Assembly: GCF_030247185.1 (NCBI RefSeq)
Contig: NC_080571.1
Location: 66,750,172-66,814,171 of the forward strand
From: Malaya genurostris
Taxonomy: Eukaryota; Arthropoda; Insecta; Diptera; Culicidae
Direction of reading: 5' to 3'
Length of the DNA: 64,000 nt
Below the pieces are notes generated by a model that was not told where the DNA came from, ran no database searches, and was given only the letters and a program-made list of their open reading frames with translations. The number at the start of each line of letters is the position of its first letter. The stretch's first letter is position 1. Below, in pieces: positions 10,188 through 23,239 of this stretch. Made by a program: the position numbers and the translations under genes.

Positions 10188-13120
10188 ACAATGTTGGCTG
10201 ACGGCCCGAACGGGCAGCATTCAGTCATCACTCGTTTCTCTTCAATCGAGGCTCAGTTTAACCACCATCAGTTGATCTCTTGAAGTAACAAAATATCTCT
10301 TTCAATAGTGTGAGAGTGGCCTTCAAATGACGTTCATGTAAACATTCGAATTGGTTCAAGGTAATAGATGAAAGACAAACCAGATAGCTGAAATATCAAT
10401 CACAGAATACACATAAATTAATTGTTTCCTCCTTCAGTTTTCATTTTTAATACTTTACTCCACTTATAATTCTATTCGTTCGAACTTGCTTACTACCAAG
10501 AGCGAAGGCAATGATGGAGCTGCACTACTTGGCTCTTGAAACTGAGCAAGCAAAACTTCAAATGACTATTAACGATTAATCAACTGACGATGAATGACTG
10601 TCAGCGGCCATAAATTTAATTTGCATCTTATATTATTCGATTGAAAATAAAATTTTACCGCACTGGTTACGATACTTAACAATCTATACATACTATTGTA
10701 AAAAGCAGTTCACAATAAATTGAATAGTGTGTAACAATACATTAAAATATTATTCAATGGTCAAGCAAAATTGTGGAAGGTTTTGCAACACCAAATCGTA
10801 TTGTTTTTTTTTACAATCTTTTGTATTCGAGTTTTCAGTTCTAAATTTATAACTGATTCAATCTAGAATAACTATCCGTCTTTTCATTTAATATCTTTCG
10901 TCTCTCTCAGTTAATGCTTCTGAAAAAAACCAATCAAAATCGATATAGTAATATTCTTGTAAGTTCGTCGATATCTAGCACATTGAGTTTATGGTATTCA
11001 TTAATGCTGGATGTTTTCTCAATAGGAAATTCTACACGAATGTCAATAATGTCATTCTAACCAAGTAATGTCATTTGTAATAAATGTGTAAGGAAAAAGA
11101 TAAATAAAGATCCTCTATCACGCATAGAACAACATTATACATATAACCAAATTCGGGTTCAACGCAACGAATTTTGTTTAATAGTGACAAAACGAAATCC
11201 GGTTTGATATAGAAAATATTGCCTCTTGAAACGTCCAATACCACAATTATTTTTCGCAGTATATTAATTTGTTTTAATCAATGTTTTGATTCAAATAAGA
11301 AATGTTTTACTTGTGCGTTCTTTACAATTTCTTAACAAACAATTTCAGACCTAATTCAGTAAGAAAAATTTGGCTAAATGAAATAGTTTTAGATTGTAAT
11401 AATTAAATATTAATAATTAATAATTGTAGTGCTTTAAACTTACAAACTATTTAGTTGAAATAAATGAACTTCAAATCATGCATTTTTTGGTTTATTAAGG
11501 AATAAAATGATTTCTTTCAAACTAATTTGCAAGGTATTTTTTGCTACTAAAATTTATATTCGTTTTCAAATTCTTGAGAACCAATTTTTTATTCATATTG
11601 GAAAGGTAAATATCGTGATACAATCGAATAATTCACATACCGCAACCAAGTACAAGTACTGGTATTTTAATTTTAATAGTATAGCTTTAATAGCTCCATC
11701 AGTCCGAAGATCAAATAATGTTTTGTAAAGAAAATGTAATATGCATTGTTATGCAACTTTCAAAAATATTATTAGTTTTCAATACATACGCGGAGAAAAA
11801 ATTGCTCTTAATTGTATCTTTACACGAATAAGATCATAGATAAATTGAACCAATTTTTTTTATATAAAGGATATTACCGATTGCCTCAACTCAAATTTTG
11901 TTGACATGTAATAAATAGTTAGTTTATATAGACAATAAAATCAGCCGGAACAAATATTTTTTCCGTTTAGTTGGTCCAAAATTTCAATTCAATTCAAACA
12001 GAAATCATTGTTTATGTTGAAAGAAGAAATTGGTTCGAAATAATCATATAATAGTTTCTAACCAACATATAACAAATTCAAAAATCTACTAAATGTTCAT
12101 CAGCAACAAAAATAATTTGCGTCCTCCCGAAAATATCAACCAGCTATCGGTCACTCCGATTAGTGAACACGATTCGCTAGATGGAGTGCAGTAATCCTCC
12201 AGCTAGCGAATTTTTAACTACTAAACGGTTAGAAGCTAAGACAAGACCTGACAACTGGCTTCTTATTCTTTCTTCCGAATCATCCTTCTCGAGATTTTCT
12301 CCCTGTAGAATAAATACCAACGTATCGGCTACAGTGTAGCCATATTTACAGAATTTTTAATAACTTTATGCTAAGAAAAAAGTATGTATTAAATTTATAT
12401 TTTTAGACTCGGTTTTTAATTAAAAATAAACATGAAAATGTTTTGGTGTATGCATTTTTTATTATATATTAATGCTTAAAAATAATTAATTGAGCTTTGA
12501 TGACAAAACACAAAATATCTCATGTTGAACGCAAAATCGAATCCAATGTTGACGTATTACTTAATTTTTTGGAAACCGGAAAATAGTCAAGTTTGAATAG
12601 AAATGCTTAGTGCGACCACAGTGTGGAACACAACAGTCCATTTTTCTCGTAAAACTAAACACACTTTCGAGTTTACACTAATTTAACAAATCTTTTTTGG
12701 TTACACTTTAATTCGCTAAAAAGAAAAACGGCTTGATGCTGATTTCAATTACACAGTGCTGCCACTATAAACATTTATTACAAAATAGATTGAAAAGCTA
12801 AAATTATACATTTTGATAAACTTGTTTTCTGATTTTCTTTATACTTGGCATCATTGCTCGCATACCCTGCAAAAGTTTTTTCTTTTCACAATGTGCGGTA
12901 AGCAACATCAAAATCAGCCAATCAGAAACTGATCCAATTTGGAACAAAAGCAGCTTCCCCAGTTGTCAGTACTTGTCTTAGATTAGAAGTTATAATTTTA
13001 AGTTTTTTAAGTGTACACATTGATTTCGCAACGTAGCTAATTTAATTTCGAAAATCGTTCACCAAGCCGTCAGTTTCATATCCGGCAGTATTCTAGTACT
13101 TCGTTGTTTAATATTTTCAT
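10188..13120. other. Intergenic, upstream of RpL36
   Basis: AT-rich DNA with only short frames. I saw no repeat with defined ends and no RNA gene. The last few hundred bases presumably contain the RpL36 promoter. Confidence 0.5.
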
Positions 13121-13124
13121 GATT

Positions 13125-13150
13125 CCTTTCCGGCTGTCATTTACAATCAG
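13125..13150 (+). promoter_or_regulatory. RpL36 non-coding first exon with 5'-TOP-like start
   Basis: CCTTTCCGGCTGTCATTT resembles the polypyrimidine starts of ribosomal-protein mRNAs. A consensus donor (CAG|GTAAGATG) follows at 13151, and an acceptor TTACAG ends at 13346, seven bases before the ATG. This makes a 196-bp 5'-UTR intron. The start position is inferred. Confidence 0.65.
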
Positions 13151-13352
13151 GTAAGATGTGATTCCGAGTAGTTCCTACGTAAAATCATTATTTCTCCGTG
13201 CCCCACGCTCAAACTCTAGCTAAGTTATGTGATGAGAAAATCTGCTTTGAGTCGGTAATGAATTGATTTAAAATGATAGACTGATTCTAAAAAACATACG
13301 CTAAGTTCAGTTGTTTTTGTTCCTAATGTTCTGAATTGCCTTACAGAAGAAC

Positions 13353-13969
13353 ATGGCTCCGCGATATGAAATCTGCGTTGGTCTGAACAAGGGTCATAAA
13401 ACGACCAAGATAAAGCAGCTACAATACCGCGGTGATCGTAAGGTCAAAGGAATTCGCCCTTCCAGGACTAAGGGAGTAAGTATTAGAAAACAAATTTCAT
13501 TTAATTATTTAGGAAAATGGTAGCTAAGCTATACAATATGATGAAACTTCCTTAATCCATTCACAGACCGCACGCATTTTTCTGACTTCTACCGGGCGGC
13601 TAATATTCTATTGGTTTGCTTAGGTGGATAGTCTGGTAAAATCGTGCTAAAATGGTTAAATTTTGGTTCTGATTGCTTGAACTGCTTTACTGCGGTTGCA
13701 TACTAAACTACGTGTTACTAATTAGTATTTATACTCTTCTATTTCTCCAGATTCAGACTAAGCACACCAAGTTTGTTCGCGATTTGGTTCGTGAGGTCGT
13801 TGGTCACGCACCGTATGAGAAGCGTGGTATGGAATTGCTGAAGGTGTCCAAGGACAAGCGTGCATTGAAATTCCTGAAGCGTCGTCTCGGCACTCACATC
13901 CGCGCCAAGAGGAAGCGTGAGGAACTGTCCAACATTCTGGCCCATATGCGAAAGGCCGCTCATAAGTAA
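13353..13969 (+). CDS. RpL36: Ribosomal protein L36 (two coding exons)
   Basis: Large-subunit ribosomal protein eL36. The coding exons are 13353-13475 (41 codons) and 13751-13969 (72 codons plus stop), giving 113 aa, the usual length. The intron 13476-13750 has donor GTAAGT and acceptor TCTCCAG. Exon 1 reads MAPRYEICVGLNKGHKTTKI and exon 2 includes REVVGHAPYEKRGMELLKVS and THIRAKRKREELSNIL, which are nearly invariant in eL36. The start ATG lies just after the 5'-UTR acceptor. Expression is presumably constitutive and TOP-regulated. It is transcribed away from RpS6, with ~11 kb of transposon-rich DNA between. No canonical AATAAA is seen in the first ~80 bases after the stop. Confidence 0.98.
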
Positions 13970-14049
13970 GCGTCCGATTGGTCGCTTTTCATTTGTGTAA
14001 GAATTTAAATCCGCAAAATATTCTTAAAAACCGTAAATATAATATACGT

Positions 14050-15436
14050 TTGAAAAAACTGTTGTGTTATGATTGTAGATACGAATAGTGAAATTTTTCC
14101 GTATGCTATTCGAGGGATTTACATGGAAAGCTACGTTGATTGCAAATTCGATCGGAATCGAATGTTAATTTCGAATTCGATCAAAATGCTTAAAATTAGC
14201 TGAAAAACAATGTATTTATTGGCATATCGAAAACCGTTGTACTTAAAAGCCAAATCACACGAATGTCGACATTCAATTTGCTTGCCAACAACTTTACTAG
14301 AACCTTTTTCCATTTTTCAAATGCGTACAACACCCGAACGATTTTCTTTTAAAACTCGTGTCCAGCGTTGGTTTACAGAGAAAAATTTGAATATCTGGAA
14401 AACTAGTTATTTTAGCTCCCGTAAGTTGAACTGCTCTATTTGATTCTGAGCGAATGGGAAGACACACGAGATAGCTTTTGTTTCGTTGAATATTGAATAC
14501 CTATTTGGTGTTTTAATAATTCATTTAATGATAAGAAAATGTATGCATTTTTCGAATTTACTTAAATTTGGTACACCTGGCCTTAAGAAAAGTTATCATC
14601 GATCTCTTTCATCATCATATTTATGATGTAACATAGTTCTATAAGTTGAATGGAAAATGAAACTAACGTCGCTCGAAAACTGTTCAGCGAATTCAGATTA
14701 GTGCTACAGCGACAATACATTGTTCAACTTTTATCAGTGAGAAAGTTCACACGACACTAGTTTCTTTACTTTCAAGTTGCCAAAAGTACCACGCGTACTT
14801 TTAAGCAACGAAAAAGTTCACATGGAACTTATTCTGTATTTCGAACTGTCAAAAATTATTACGTGTTTTGTTGAGTAGATACTTTCAAATTCTCAAAAGT
14901 TTCGCGTGTACTTTTAAACAGCAAGAATTAAAAAACTATTCACACCTTTCCAATCCTATTCAGTTCCGGCACGGCACCGTGCACCGTCACCGATATTATT
15001 TAATTTTTTTCTATGTGCTCATTCACATCTATCCGGCACAGTGCTGTCTCAGTTCAGCTCGCCATCAGTGTAGCGTCCGTCCGGCAAACTCGTATTCGTC
15101 GCCATCGATTTTGTTAAAATTTTACTGAGGTAGATCTGTCTGTGCTGTGCTGTGCCGAAATGGAAACGGCACGGAAGGGTTTCGACAATAAAGTGGGTGT
15201 GTAATGTCAGAGACATAACTGGACGACGTGGATACGAATAAAACTACCACGTTTCTTCGCACTTCCGAATATCTAAAATCGTTCTCATAAGTTGATAGAT
15301 CGTGCGAATTGTACAAGATATCATTTCTGTACTTCCAAAATTGTAACAGTGCCCTGAACCATATCCGGAAAGGTTTGATTAGGCCATAACTGAAATCGGT
15401 TAATTGGATGCAACTGAACACGCGAGAAGTCAATCA
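14050..15436. other. Intergenic, no gene seen
   Basis: AT-rich sequence with short, unconserved frames (for example 14868-15128). No RNA gene or bounded element was recognised. Confidence 0.5.
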
Positions 15437-15602
15437 CAGTTAACTCGTCTGGAGTTCGATTTGGAATTCAGTATGATTTTCAAATGGATTCCGAATCAGA
15501 TTCGACAGCGATGATTCGAATCGGAACCGTTTTTTGCATCTGATTCGGAATCCATTTGGAAATCATACTGAATTCCGAATCAAATTCCAGACGAGTTGAC
15601 TG
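15437..15602. repeat. Palindromic MITE, about 166 bp
   Basis: The left half (from AGTTAACTCGTCTGGA through GGATTCCGAATCAGAT) is repeated as its reverse complement in the right half. The centre is near 15515-15530. Half of the same sequence recurs at about 58614-58690, showing a dispersed family. Confidence 0.7.
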
Positions 15603-17190
15603 AGCTTCAGTTAAACGTTCAGGTATGACGTCACACACGACAAACTGAAAGTGTATGGGGGGGTATGGGGTCTCAAAACGGAATTCACTAAAGGAATCAG
15701 TTCTGCAGTAATTCTGGGTGAATAATCCGATTTGCATAAAAAGCAGAATTCTCTCGCCCAGCGTTTGGATGAACGAAGCAGTGAGCTTTGTTGTTTTATT
15801 GGAATGACTGTCCATGCACGAGAATTGAAGAGAGCGAACATTATTCACCCCTACTACTGTTTCTCCTTCTCTCTGTAAGAGAGAATGCAAATATCTTCAC
15901 TAGACTGGATAGTTTTGAAGATGAAATATTCAGTTTTCACCAATGACTGATGACTGACTCTTCTTAACTATCGAATGTCTCTTCGAGGTCAGAGTTCAGG
16001 AGTTAGTTTCTCTTCGAGCAGCCAGCAAACGAAGCGCTTGTTTGTTCGCAGTATTTGCTGAGATCGCCATCTCTAATCCTGCGCTCCTGTTATTTTCGTT
16101 TATAATATTCAAGTATAACTAAGAATTCTTACCCTCTATTAGCTTGACATGAGTTGAATAAGTGATATGCAACAGTTTTCGTGACATAAAGCCATCATTA
16201 ACAGCCGTTTGCGTTCGAAGTTCACAGAAACATTCGACAGTTGAGAGCCAGTCATCAGTCTGTTAGCGAACACTGAATATATAATCTTCATCACTTTCTA
16301 TCTCCGTGAAGATAGTTTGCTTGCTATGAATTATTTTGTGAGAGGAACGACGTTCAGACCACGAGAGAGAAAATTATATTCACGGCTTCTGTGCTTCCTG
16401 AAGACTCTAATACCAGCACACTGTACCATCTATGTGTCTATGTGGAATATATAATTGCTTCCACCACTGTACTGTGGACCACCAGTGTTTTTGGCTGACA
16501 AGGTGTCCTCTTTGTGAGCGGTGGAATTGTTCGCTCACTGTGCAATAGAAACTATATATTTATTCACCGGTGAATGAATATTCCAAACCCTGCTCTCGAC
16601 TGTTGTGCATATTTTCGACATGATTAACTAGTCAACCAAAGGTAGCTGGAATAAATACTCACATATTCTGCGAAACAAAATCTTCATGAAATTAGATACA
16701 GGATTTACACATATTCGTTTGGGCCGCGAAGACCTTTGATGGTGGCAATGACTCCGGTTCGTTGACGCGTGTGTTTTTCGGATTCACTGGTTTAACTTAA
16801 CTCATAGCTTCGAGGGGACCGAAGGAAAAGGAATCGTTTACAGATTTTCATTCAATCCGCTTCCGTCGGATAGATTCGATTACCTAAGATTTCGCTTTTC
16901 AGTAGATGTAAGAACTAAAGACCTTTTGCCTTTTGAAATGGTCGTGTTTCGGATATCTGAATCCGGACACGACAGTTTAGAAAAAAAAGATATTTATTTT
17001 TAAGCCTTTTACTACGCGCCCTATTAAGACGGTATCAGGTCCGTTGAGATGTTTCATTTATGACAACGACAGTCATCATGTAGCCAAAAAAAAGAGTGAT
17101 TATTTGAGTGTCTTGTTCTATTTCTAAATCTTAATTGTTTTGTAAAAATTAACATTTAAATTGAGACAAAAGATGTGCTTTCTTTACAAT
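15603..17190. other. Intergenic, no gene seen
   Basis: Mixed AT-rich sequence between the palindromic MITE and the HINFP-like module. There are several short frames without recognisable domains. Nothing was assigned. Confidence 0.45.
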
Positions 17191-17199
17191 AATAGCTGG

Positions 17200-17205
17200 T
17201 TTATT
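17200..17205 (-). terminator. Polyadenylation signal AATAAA for the 17.4-kb HINFP-like exons
   Basis: The minus strand reads AATAAA here, about 150 bases past the stop codon at 17353. This suits a genuine 3' end for the terminal exon. Confidence 0.5.
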
Positions 17206-17352
17206 TCACTGATGTCAGATTTATCTGAATAGTAATAGTATTGTATAGAAAAATCTAGAATCAGTACGTAACAGTACCGTATACCGCAGTGTCAAATAAT
17301 GGATGTAGACAGAAAACACGAAACTTAACGTAAAGTCAGTTTTGTTCGTTGT

Positions 17353-18159
17353 TTATACACGGCCACTGGATAGTAACTTATCCGGAGTGAGTTCGGTAGT
17401 CTGCACCGTTTCGCTCCGTATCACGCTGCCTGCTGAGTCGGTTTCCTCAAACGAAATAACCACAGTTTTTTCTTCCTTGATGTATCGTTTCATCACGGTA
17501 AAGTCATCGACACTCTTCGCAGATGAGGAAGGTTCATCTTTTGGTCCGGGCAATGATGCCCGAGAGTCACTTTTCTTCAAGGATGGCATCGAGCGGGATG
17601 CTTTCGGTAAAACTTCATTTGCCTTCAGCTCGATAGCGATGGTGTTGCGAGCCATTGTTTCTAGTTTTCCAATTGAAAAACTAGTCCACGTCTGAACTTC
17701 CTCTTCGTTATCCTCCTTGATCGGCACCGCCGAGGAATCCTGGGACTGTGCCTCGGATTTACACTCATCGTCCGAATAGCTCACTATCTCGCCAGTTACG
17801 TACGTCGACAACCGAAACACGCCATCCCGATCTGCTTGGTACATGAATCGACTGTAACCGGGTGGTTTACGGTACTGGTGGGTTTTCATGAGATGTCTGG
17901 ATAAGTTGGCACCAGAACAGTAATGGTTCTCGCATAAATGGCAGGCATACTTCATAGGACCCATACCGTAGTGGACCGAATCCACGTGCTAAGAGAAAGT
18001 AGTGTGAGTTGCGAATTGAATGTTGTGAATAGCATTATTACCTTTCTCAGCGATTTTTGACACTTGTACGCGACATCACAGCCAAACTCTTCGCATCGGA
18101 ACATTCGTCTTTCGTCGTGGGTTAGTACGTGTTCATTAAGATCTCCTTTTGTCACGCAT
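17353..18159 (-). CDS. HINFP-like two-exon 3' module (partial paralogue or alternative terminal exons)
   Basis: The exons are 18042-18159 (118 nt, acceptor TTTTTTTCAG before it, donor GTAATA after it) and 17353-17988 (211 codons plus stop). The intron is 53 bp. The exon starts in phase 2 (needs AG from upstream; AG+A = Arg). It encodes the end of one finger (GDLNEHVLTH) and two C2H2 fingers, FRCEEFGCDVAYKC...HVDSVH and YACHLCENHYC...HLMKTH. The tail then contains TWTSFSIGKLETMARNTIAI and VVISFEETDSAGSVIRSET. The last two exons of the HINFP gene at 24839-28113 have the same 118-nt length, phase, finger pattern and tail motifs (TWTSYSIESW; AIISIDITDETGCVLSN). No frame for the upstream fingers exists between 18160 and 23000, so alone it is 5'-truncated. 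It could be a broken copy, or a distal alternative 3' end of the HINFP gene. Reading frame and splice sites are intact. Confidence 0.85.
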
Positions 18160-18179
18160 CTGAAAAAAATGACATTAAG

Positions 18180-19080
18180 GATAGAAATATATACCATGAT
18201 AAATTTCAGCCAACGCAGTCACACCGTAACGAGTTCCGAGTATAATAGTTCCATGTATAAATGAGAGCACGTGGAATACGAGAAAACTGTGATTACAGTT
18301 CTTCGTCTCACTCGGGTTTCAAGAGAGAAACCATCTTGGTCCCTTGATATTCTTATTCTACTTCAACGATGCCAATTTTGCTTTGCAGGTGTCTTGATGA
18401 TTGGTGTAAAGCGAATCGTACGACATTGAATCCTCAACGATTAGGGTCACGACAAAAACAGCAATTCGATTCAAATACTTCCTGGAGGATGAAAAATGAT
18501 CAGGGCCGTCGGGAGAAAAATCGGGCTCATAGGGACTACAACATTATGGACTTCTATTCAGATGTTTCCTGAAAACTTGTAGGTATGGGAATACCGTCGA
18601 ACTGAAAGGTTTTTAAACATATTATCTTAACAAATATCATTCACTTGCCAAATGAGCCTAAATTTTCTATATTTTTCCATTATGAAGAATTAAAAGAAAT
18701 TTTATTTCTTCGAGTTTTCGGCCCCCTTGGAAAAGTTCGAGCCCGGAGGGATTCCCCCCTCTTTCTTCCACCCTTTTATCGGCGCTGTCCATGACAGACT
18801 GGTCGATTAGTGTCAGTGAGTATAATTTTGGAGTTTTGCTCTACTGCTACCGATGCTTCCGGATCATAGAAGTACGATTTCCTGCTAAAATACGCCGTTA
18901 TATTTCTCTGCTGGTATCCGTGTCCTAATACACGTATTCGGCAACCACCAATTTTTCGTCACCAAAAAGTTCGATATTTGTCGATGATTGGCGGAAAAGT
19001 TTCCAGGAGATCGCAGCAGGCGTGCGCGTCGGTGAAACATTTTCGTTTCCGTCAAAATTTTTTCGTCATATATATGCCAT
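18180..19080. other. Intergenic, no gene seen
   Basis: I searched here for exons matching HINFP fingers 1-8 on the minus strand and found none. The frame 18369-18572 (plus) has no recognisable domain. Confidence 0.45.
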
Positions 19081-19089
19081 GTTCATCTG

Positions 19090-19325
19090 AGAAAACTGAA
19101 ACTGACTTAGGGTAGTTTCATCAAACAAACACTTTTCACGAAACTGTTGATTTCGCACTTAGCAACGAGGGTTTGAGCAAACCTAATATAAAAACTGACT
19201 CGATTTTCAGTTCAACAACGTTGAAACTAGGTTCGAAACTGGCTTTAAACAAAAGGTTTAACAGCAGTTAGAGTGGAAACTGGGTTAGGTTTGGCATCAA
19301 GCGAAAACGACAATAGTTTTCGTCG
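19090..19325 (+). repeat. Dispersed repeat 'GAAACTGGGTTAGGTTTGGC', intact copy
   Basis: A block with repeated GTTCGAAACTGG-type motifs ends in GGGTTAGGTTTGGCATCAAG. Related copies are at about 32130-32345 (split by a MITE) and 54440-54665. It serves as the empty-site reference for the MITE at 32153-32322. Confidence 0.6.
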
Positions 19326-20414
19326 GTTATTCAGATATCGAAAATAAAAGTTAAATACAAAGCATCAAATTTACTCTTTTTTCGATTTTCGTGGTGTTAG
19401 AAGCAGTGTTGGTGATTGCCGAAAATTTGACAGAAGCTGCTATATAGCTCTCTATATTATATACAACATTTTCAATCCGTTAGAAGATGCTACAAGAACT
19501 CGAGTCCTTCATGGACCGATAGGTCTGATCCAAAAGAGAGAGAGAGAAGAACTCGAGTCATTCAATGCATGAACCGCGAGAGAATTTTGCTACATTTCTT
19601 CGCTCCACTTTATACTCTGAGTATTTCACGGCCCTTGAAAAAAAATACAGTCTGATAATGATCGTTGCTGTGTGGAATTTCCCAAGAGAGGATCGCAAGT
19701 TGACAATTATCGCAGAAAATCGAATCGATGGTTCAACTTGATGTTTCTCATACTAGGTTGCAATATTTCAAAACCCTTGTGTGGAGCATTCACATACATT
19801 TTCATAGACACAACTTATACAAAGGTTATATGCACATAGTTAGAATAAGCGGCAATAGTAAAATGATTCTATCGCAATTATCCACTGCCCATACAGAATC
19901 GGATCGCGAAACGAGAATAAGTCATCGAAAAAAATTAGCTCTCGCACTGGTGGCTATTCTATGTTAAATGAGCCATGCCGGGTGTTTGTTGTTGCGATGA
20001 TATTAGTCTCTCTTTGATGGCACTGATTCAATCGTGTGAAGAGTGAAGAGTGAGCATTCTTTGATACGATAAAAGCCATCCTTGGTTAGAAGTACACAGG
20101 AAGTTGTTTTGTGTGTTTACTCCGGTTAAATGGATCGAAATTCGAAACAGCCATCCAGCAAATATGCAATGCTGGGAACTGGTATTCGAAGTTTATCTGA
20201 GTTTATCTAAGAGTTTAATTCTGCCGTTATGTATCCGCCTGGAATCACACCCAAATGAAAAATTCCGACTTGGAACAGCAAGGCAAAAAGACGGTACACG
20301 ACGTACGAATCAATTTCGGGCCGCGGTCAGTCTCTAACATCGTGGCACGAATAGCTGATCAAGTACAATTAGTATACATAAGCGCTGTCATGAGGCATAT
20401 TGGATACCGGTGAT

Positions 20415-21060
20415 CAGAGATGTCTATCTCCTCTGTGTGACGAAGAGCAAGCAAAATTTCTCCCCTCGCACTGACAACTTCAACGAGAGCTCTTCTCTTT
20501 CACATTTATACACCACTGTTGTGTAAAGTGTGCACGCATCATGAGTGCGTTTGTTTATTTCCTTTTACCTCTTCCACTGAATCGCACCAAAGTGCTAGAG
20601 CATTAGCTAATAAATTCTCTGAGGTGGATGCAGATACTTTCACAGAGGTGTACACGCCGGTGAGCACTCTGCTGTATGGTTTTCGTAGATGAAGCGTGGA
20701 CACGCAAAATCAGCAAAATAAAACAATTTATCGTAAAATTTTCGGTTTTCCTTGCAAATTTTTCATAGCAAGGCCAGATCTACTCTCTATTAATTGAAGT
20801 TCACAGAAGTGTTCGCTCACCATCACGCGCCAGTGGTCACTTAGGTGTATTTAGACGAGAGCGCGTGTGAGCGATTCGTGCGAAGAGAATGTGTTTCACT
20901 CGCGCCAGCTGCTTTAACCACAAGCACACACTCAAATGCTGTCTATTCGACACTGAAAAGAAGTGCGCTTTCCTCTTTGTGCGGTGCTTCCTTTTTTGCA
21001 TCCTCAGTGTGGCAAAAATCTGACTCTAGCGTGTATCACTCTGGTGAAATGCCATCTCTG
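20415..21060. mobile_element. hAT-type MITE, copy 2, with exact 8-bp target duplication
   Basis: The ends are CAGAGATGTCTATCTCC and inverted CAGAGATGGCATTTCACC. CCGGTGAT is repeated exactly on both sides (20407-20414 and 21061-21068). It is uninterrupted, 646 bp, and matches copy 1 at 2907-4147 over its length. No coding frame is shared by the two copies. Confidence 0.9.
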
Positions 21061-21179
21061 CCGGTGATATCGTTTCATTGTTTTTCACTCTTGTGTGTAT
21101 AAATGCTATTATATATATTTAAACTCAATGTTTTAATATCGCTAGCGTAGAGCGAATCCTAGACCCCTAACTTACCAAT

Positions 21180-22337
21180 GAGTAAAAATTTCTGAAGTTA
21201 CCCCCCCCCCCCCCCATTTTTCACGAGGTAACCGATTTTACAATAAGTGTTATTGTTTTGTAGTATTAGTATCTACGAACATGTTCGTGAAATATTTCGT
21301 CGATATTCGAATTTTTTATACTATTTTTAGTTACATTAACATTTATATACTTTTTCATTGTACTGCTTCCTGAAACTCAAGCTCTCTTTCGAATTATACG
21401 AAACTTTGCAAATGGATAAACAACTATTTTTGGCATAGAATGAAGAAAAAATTGTTTAAAAATGTTCAATTTTACTAAAATTTTTACTTAAATTTTTCAA
21501 AGAAATCGTTATTAAAGTACCTTCTTCACGCGATTTTTGTCTCTGTTAAATGCTAAAATGTTGCATATGTTATTGGTTTTCATAATCAACAAAAAAAATT
21601 TTGTGCTCAAAAAGGGTTTTTGAAATATAAATTTCCTGACGTACATTCAATAGAGAAACCTGTTTAAATCTACCTAGTGCTGTAATGATGCCCTTTTCAT
21701 ATTATTCATTTTCTCTTAAATATTACACCAAAAACTCATCGAAATACTACAATTTAAAAAAGTTGAGATAAGAAAGGAAAAAAATCATTTTCTATGCCTA
21801 CTTGTCCAAACCTGTCGCAGCTCGCTTCAGTCGCACCAACGACATCGCACCCTACCGAACCCTGCCGCACCATACCGATTCGCTCGCGCGGTGCACTTTG
21901 CATACAGCGCGCGTATACAAAAAATCAAATATTTCAAAAACCCTTTTTGAGCACAAAAATTTTTTTGTTGATTATGAAAACCAATAACATATGCAACATT
22001 TTAGCATTTAACAGAGACAAAAATTGCGTGAAGAAGGTACTTTAATAACGATTTCTTTGAAAAATTTTAGTAAAATTGAACATTTTTAAACAATTTTTTC
22101 TTCATTCTATGCCAAAAATAGTTGTTTATCCATTTGCAAAGTTTCGTATAATTCGAAACAGAGCTTGAGTTTCAGGAAGCAAATGTTAATGTAACTAAAA
22201 ATAGTATAAAAAATTCGAATATCGACGAAATATTTCACGAACATGTTCGTAGATACTAATACTACAAAACAATAACACTTATTGTAAAATCGGTTACCTC
22301 GTGAAAAATGGGGGGGCCACTTCAGAAATTTTTACTC
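21180..22337. mobile_element. Foldback element with ~440-bp inverted arms
   Basis: GAGTAAAAATTTCTGAAG at 21180 starts an arm that runs through a poly-C tract (about 21201-21217) to about 21632. Its reverse complement occupies about 21930-22337. Arms differ by small indels (the C run is 7 in the right arm, about 16 in the left) and a few substitutions. The ~300-base centre has no coding potential. Long arms with a short centre are typical of foldback elements. Confidence 0.85.
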
Positions 22338-22339
22338 CC

Positions 22340-23235
22340 ATATCTCCAACTCCGCAACTTCAATGGAAGAGAATTATGAGTTGTCGTCCTTCCGGAAAGT
22401 AGGTGACGCATCAACATTTCCTCTCTTACTTCCTTCCTATCTTGCTGTAGAAATGTTCTAGTTGAGTTGGAATGGTATTAATACCCAATACCATTTCCTG
22501 AACAACTTCTATTGGTCAATCAGCAGAAAACATGCTAATATAAGTGTGCAATCCGCCAAGATTATCGTCATAACGAAACGCAACGCAAACTAAAGCTAAG
22601 GAAAAGTTTCCCCCACCAACAATAAGGGGGGGCTCTTGTGCGGAGCTGATGAAATATCAAGAGACTCGAAAGGAAAGCGCCTCTCGTCAATAACAGTAGG
22701 TTTTGGAGAATATTATTACATATCAGAAGACCACGCATAGTTACGGAAAATATTTGAAAAATTACATAGAAAAAAAAAAGAATTGTGACGACCTCGATGT
22801 GATTCTAAATCGATGTGCAAAAAATTAAGATGTGCCGAACATCGAATGCAATAATTTCCTACAATTTGTTTCAATCTTGATAAGACGTAGAACCACTTTG
22901 TACTAATTTTAAATTTGATCAGTATCTAACGACGAAAACAGATAAATCACACGTTATTACACCTCATTGCGGCGATCTTTCATTGTGGACTACCGGCTCA
23001 TTGCGGCACAAAGAGGTCAACAGTCTGCACAAAAACGTAAACAAATCGAGTCGAGCGCAGTATGATGTCGAACAGAATTCGCCAGAGGGAACGGCCAACC
23101 ATTATTCTTGGATGAAATATCTTCTCGTATTTCTTCCTTGATTATTCGTAACTTCCTTTTTTCGGGCGGCTTGTTAGGCCTGCACCAACCTCCTGTCTCA
23201 CCGGAGGGATATCGTGTCAGCACTGTTTAGAGACC
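22340..23235. other. Intergenic, no gene seen
   Basis: No host gene recognised. The end of the block grades into the decayed 5' part of the LINE remnant. Confidence 0.4.
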
Positions 23236-23239
23236 TACC

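Noticed and set aside
10041..10283. Plus-strand frame with NREIRENREIR repeats
   Set aside because: Translation of the CGCGAAAATC subterminal array of the hAT element.
18160..23000. Upstream exons of the HINFP-like module
   Set aside because: Searched on the minus strand for C2H2 spacing and HINFP motifs; none found, which supports truncation or alternative splicing.
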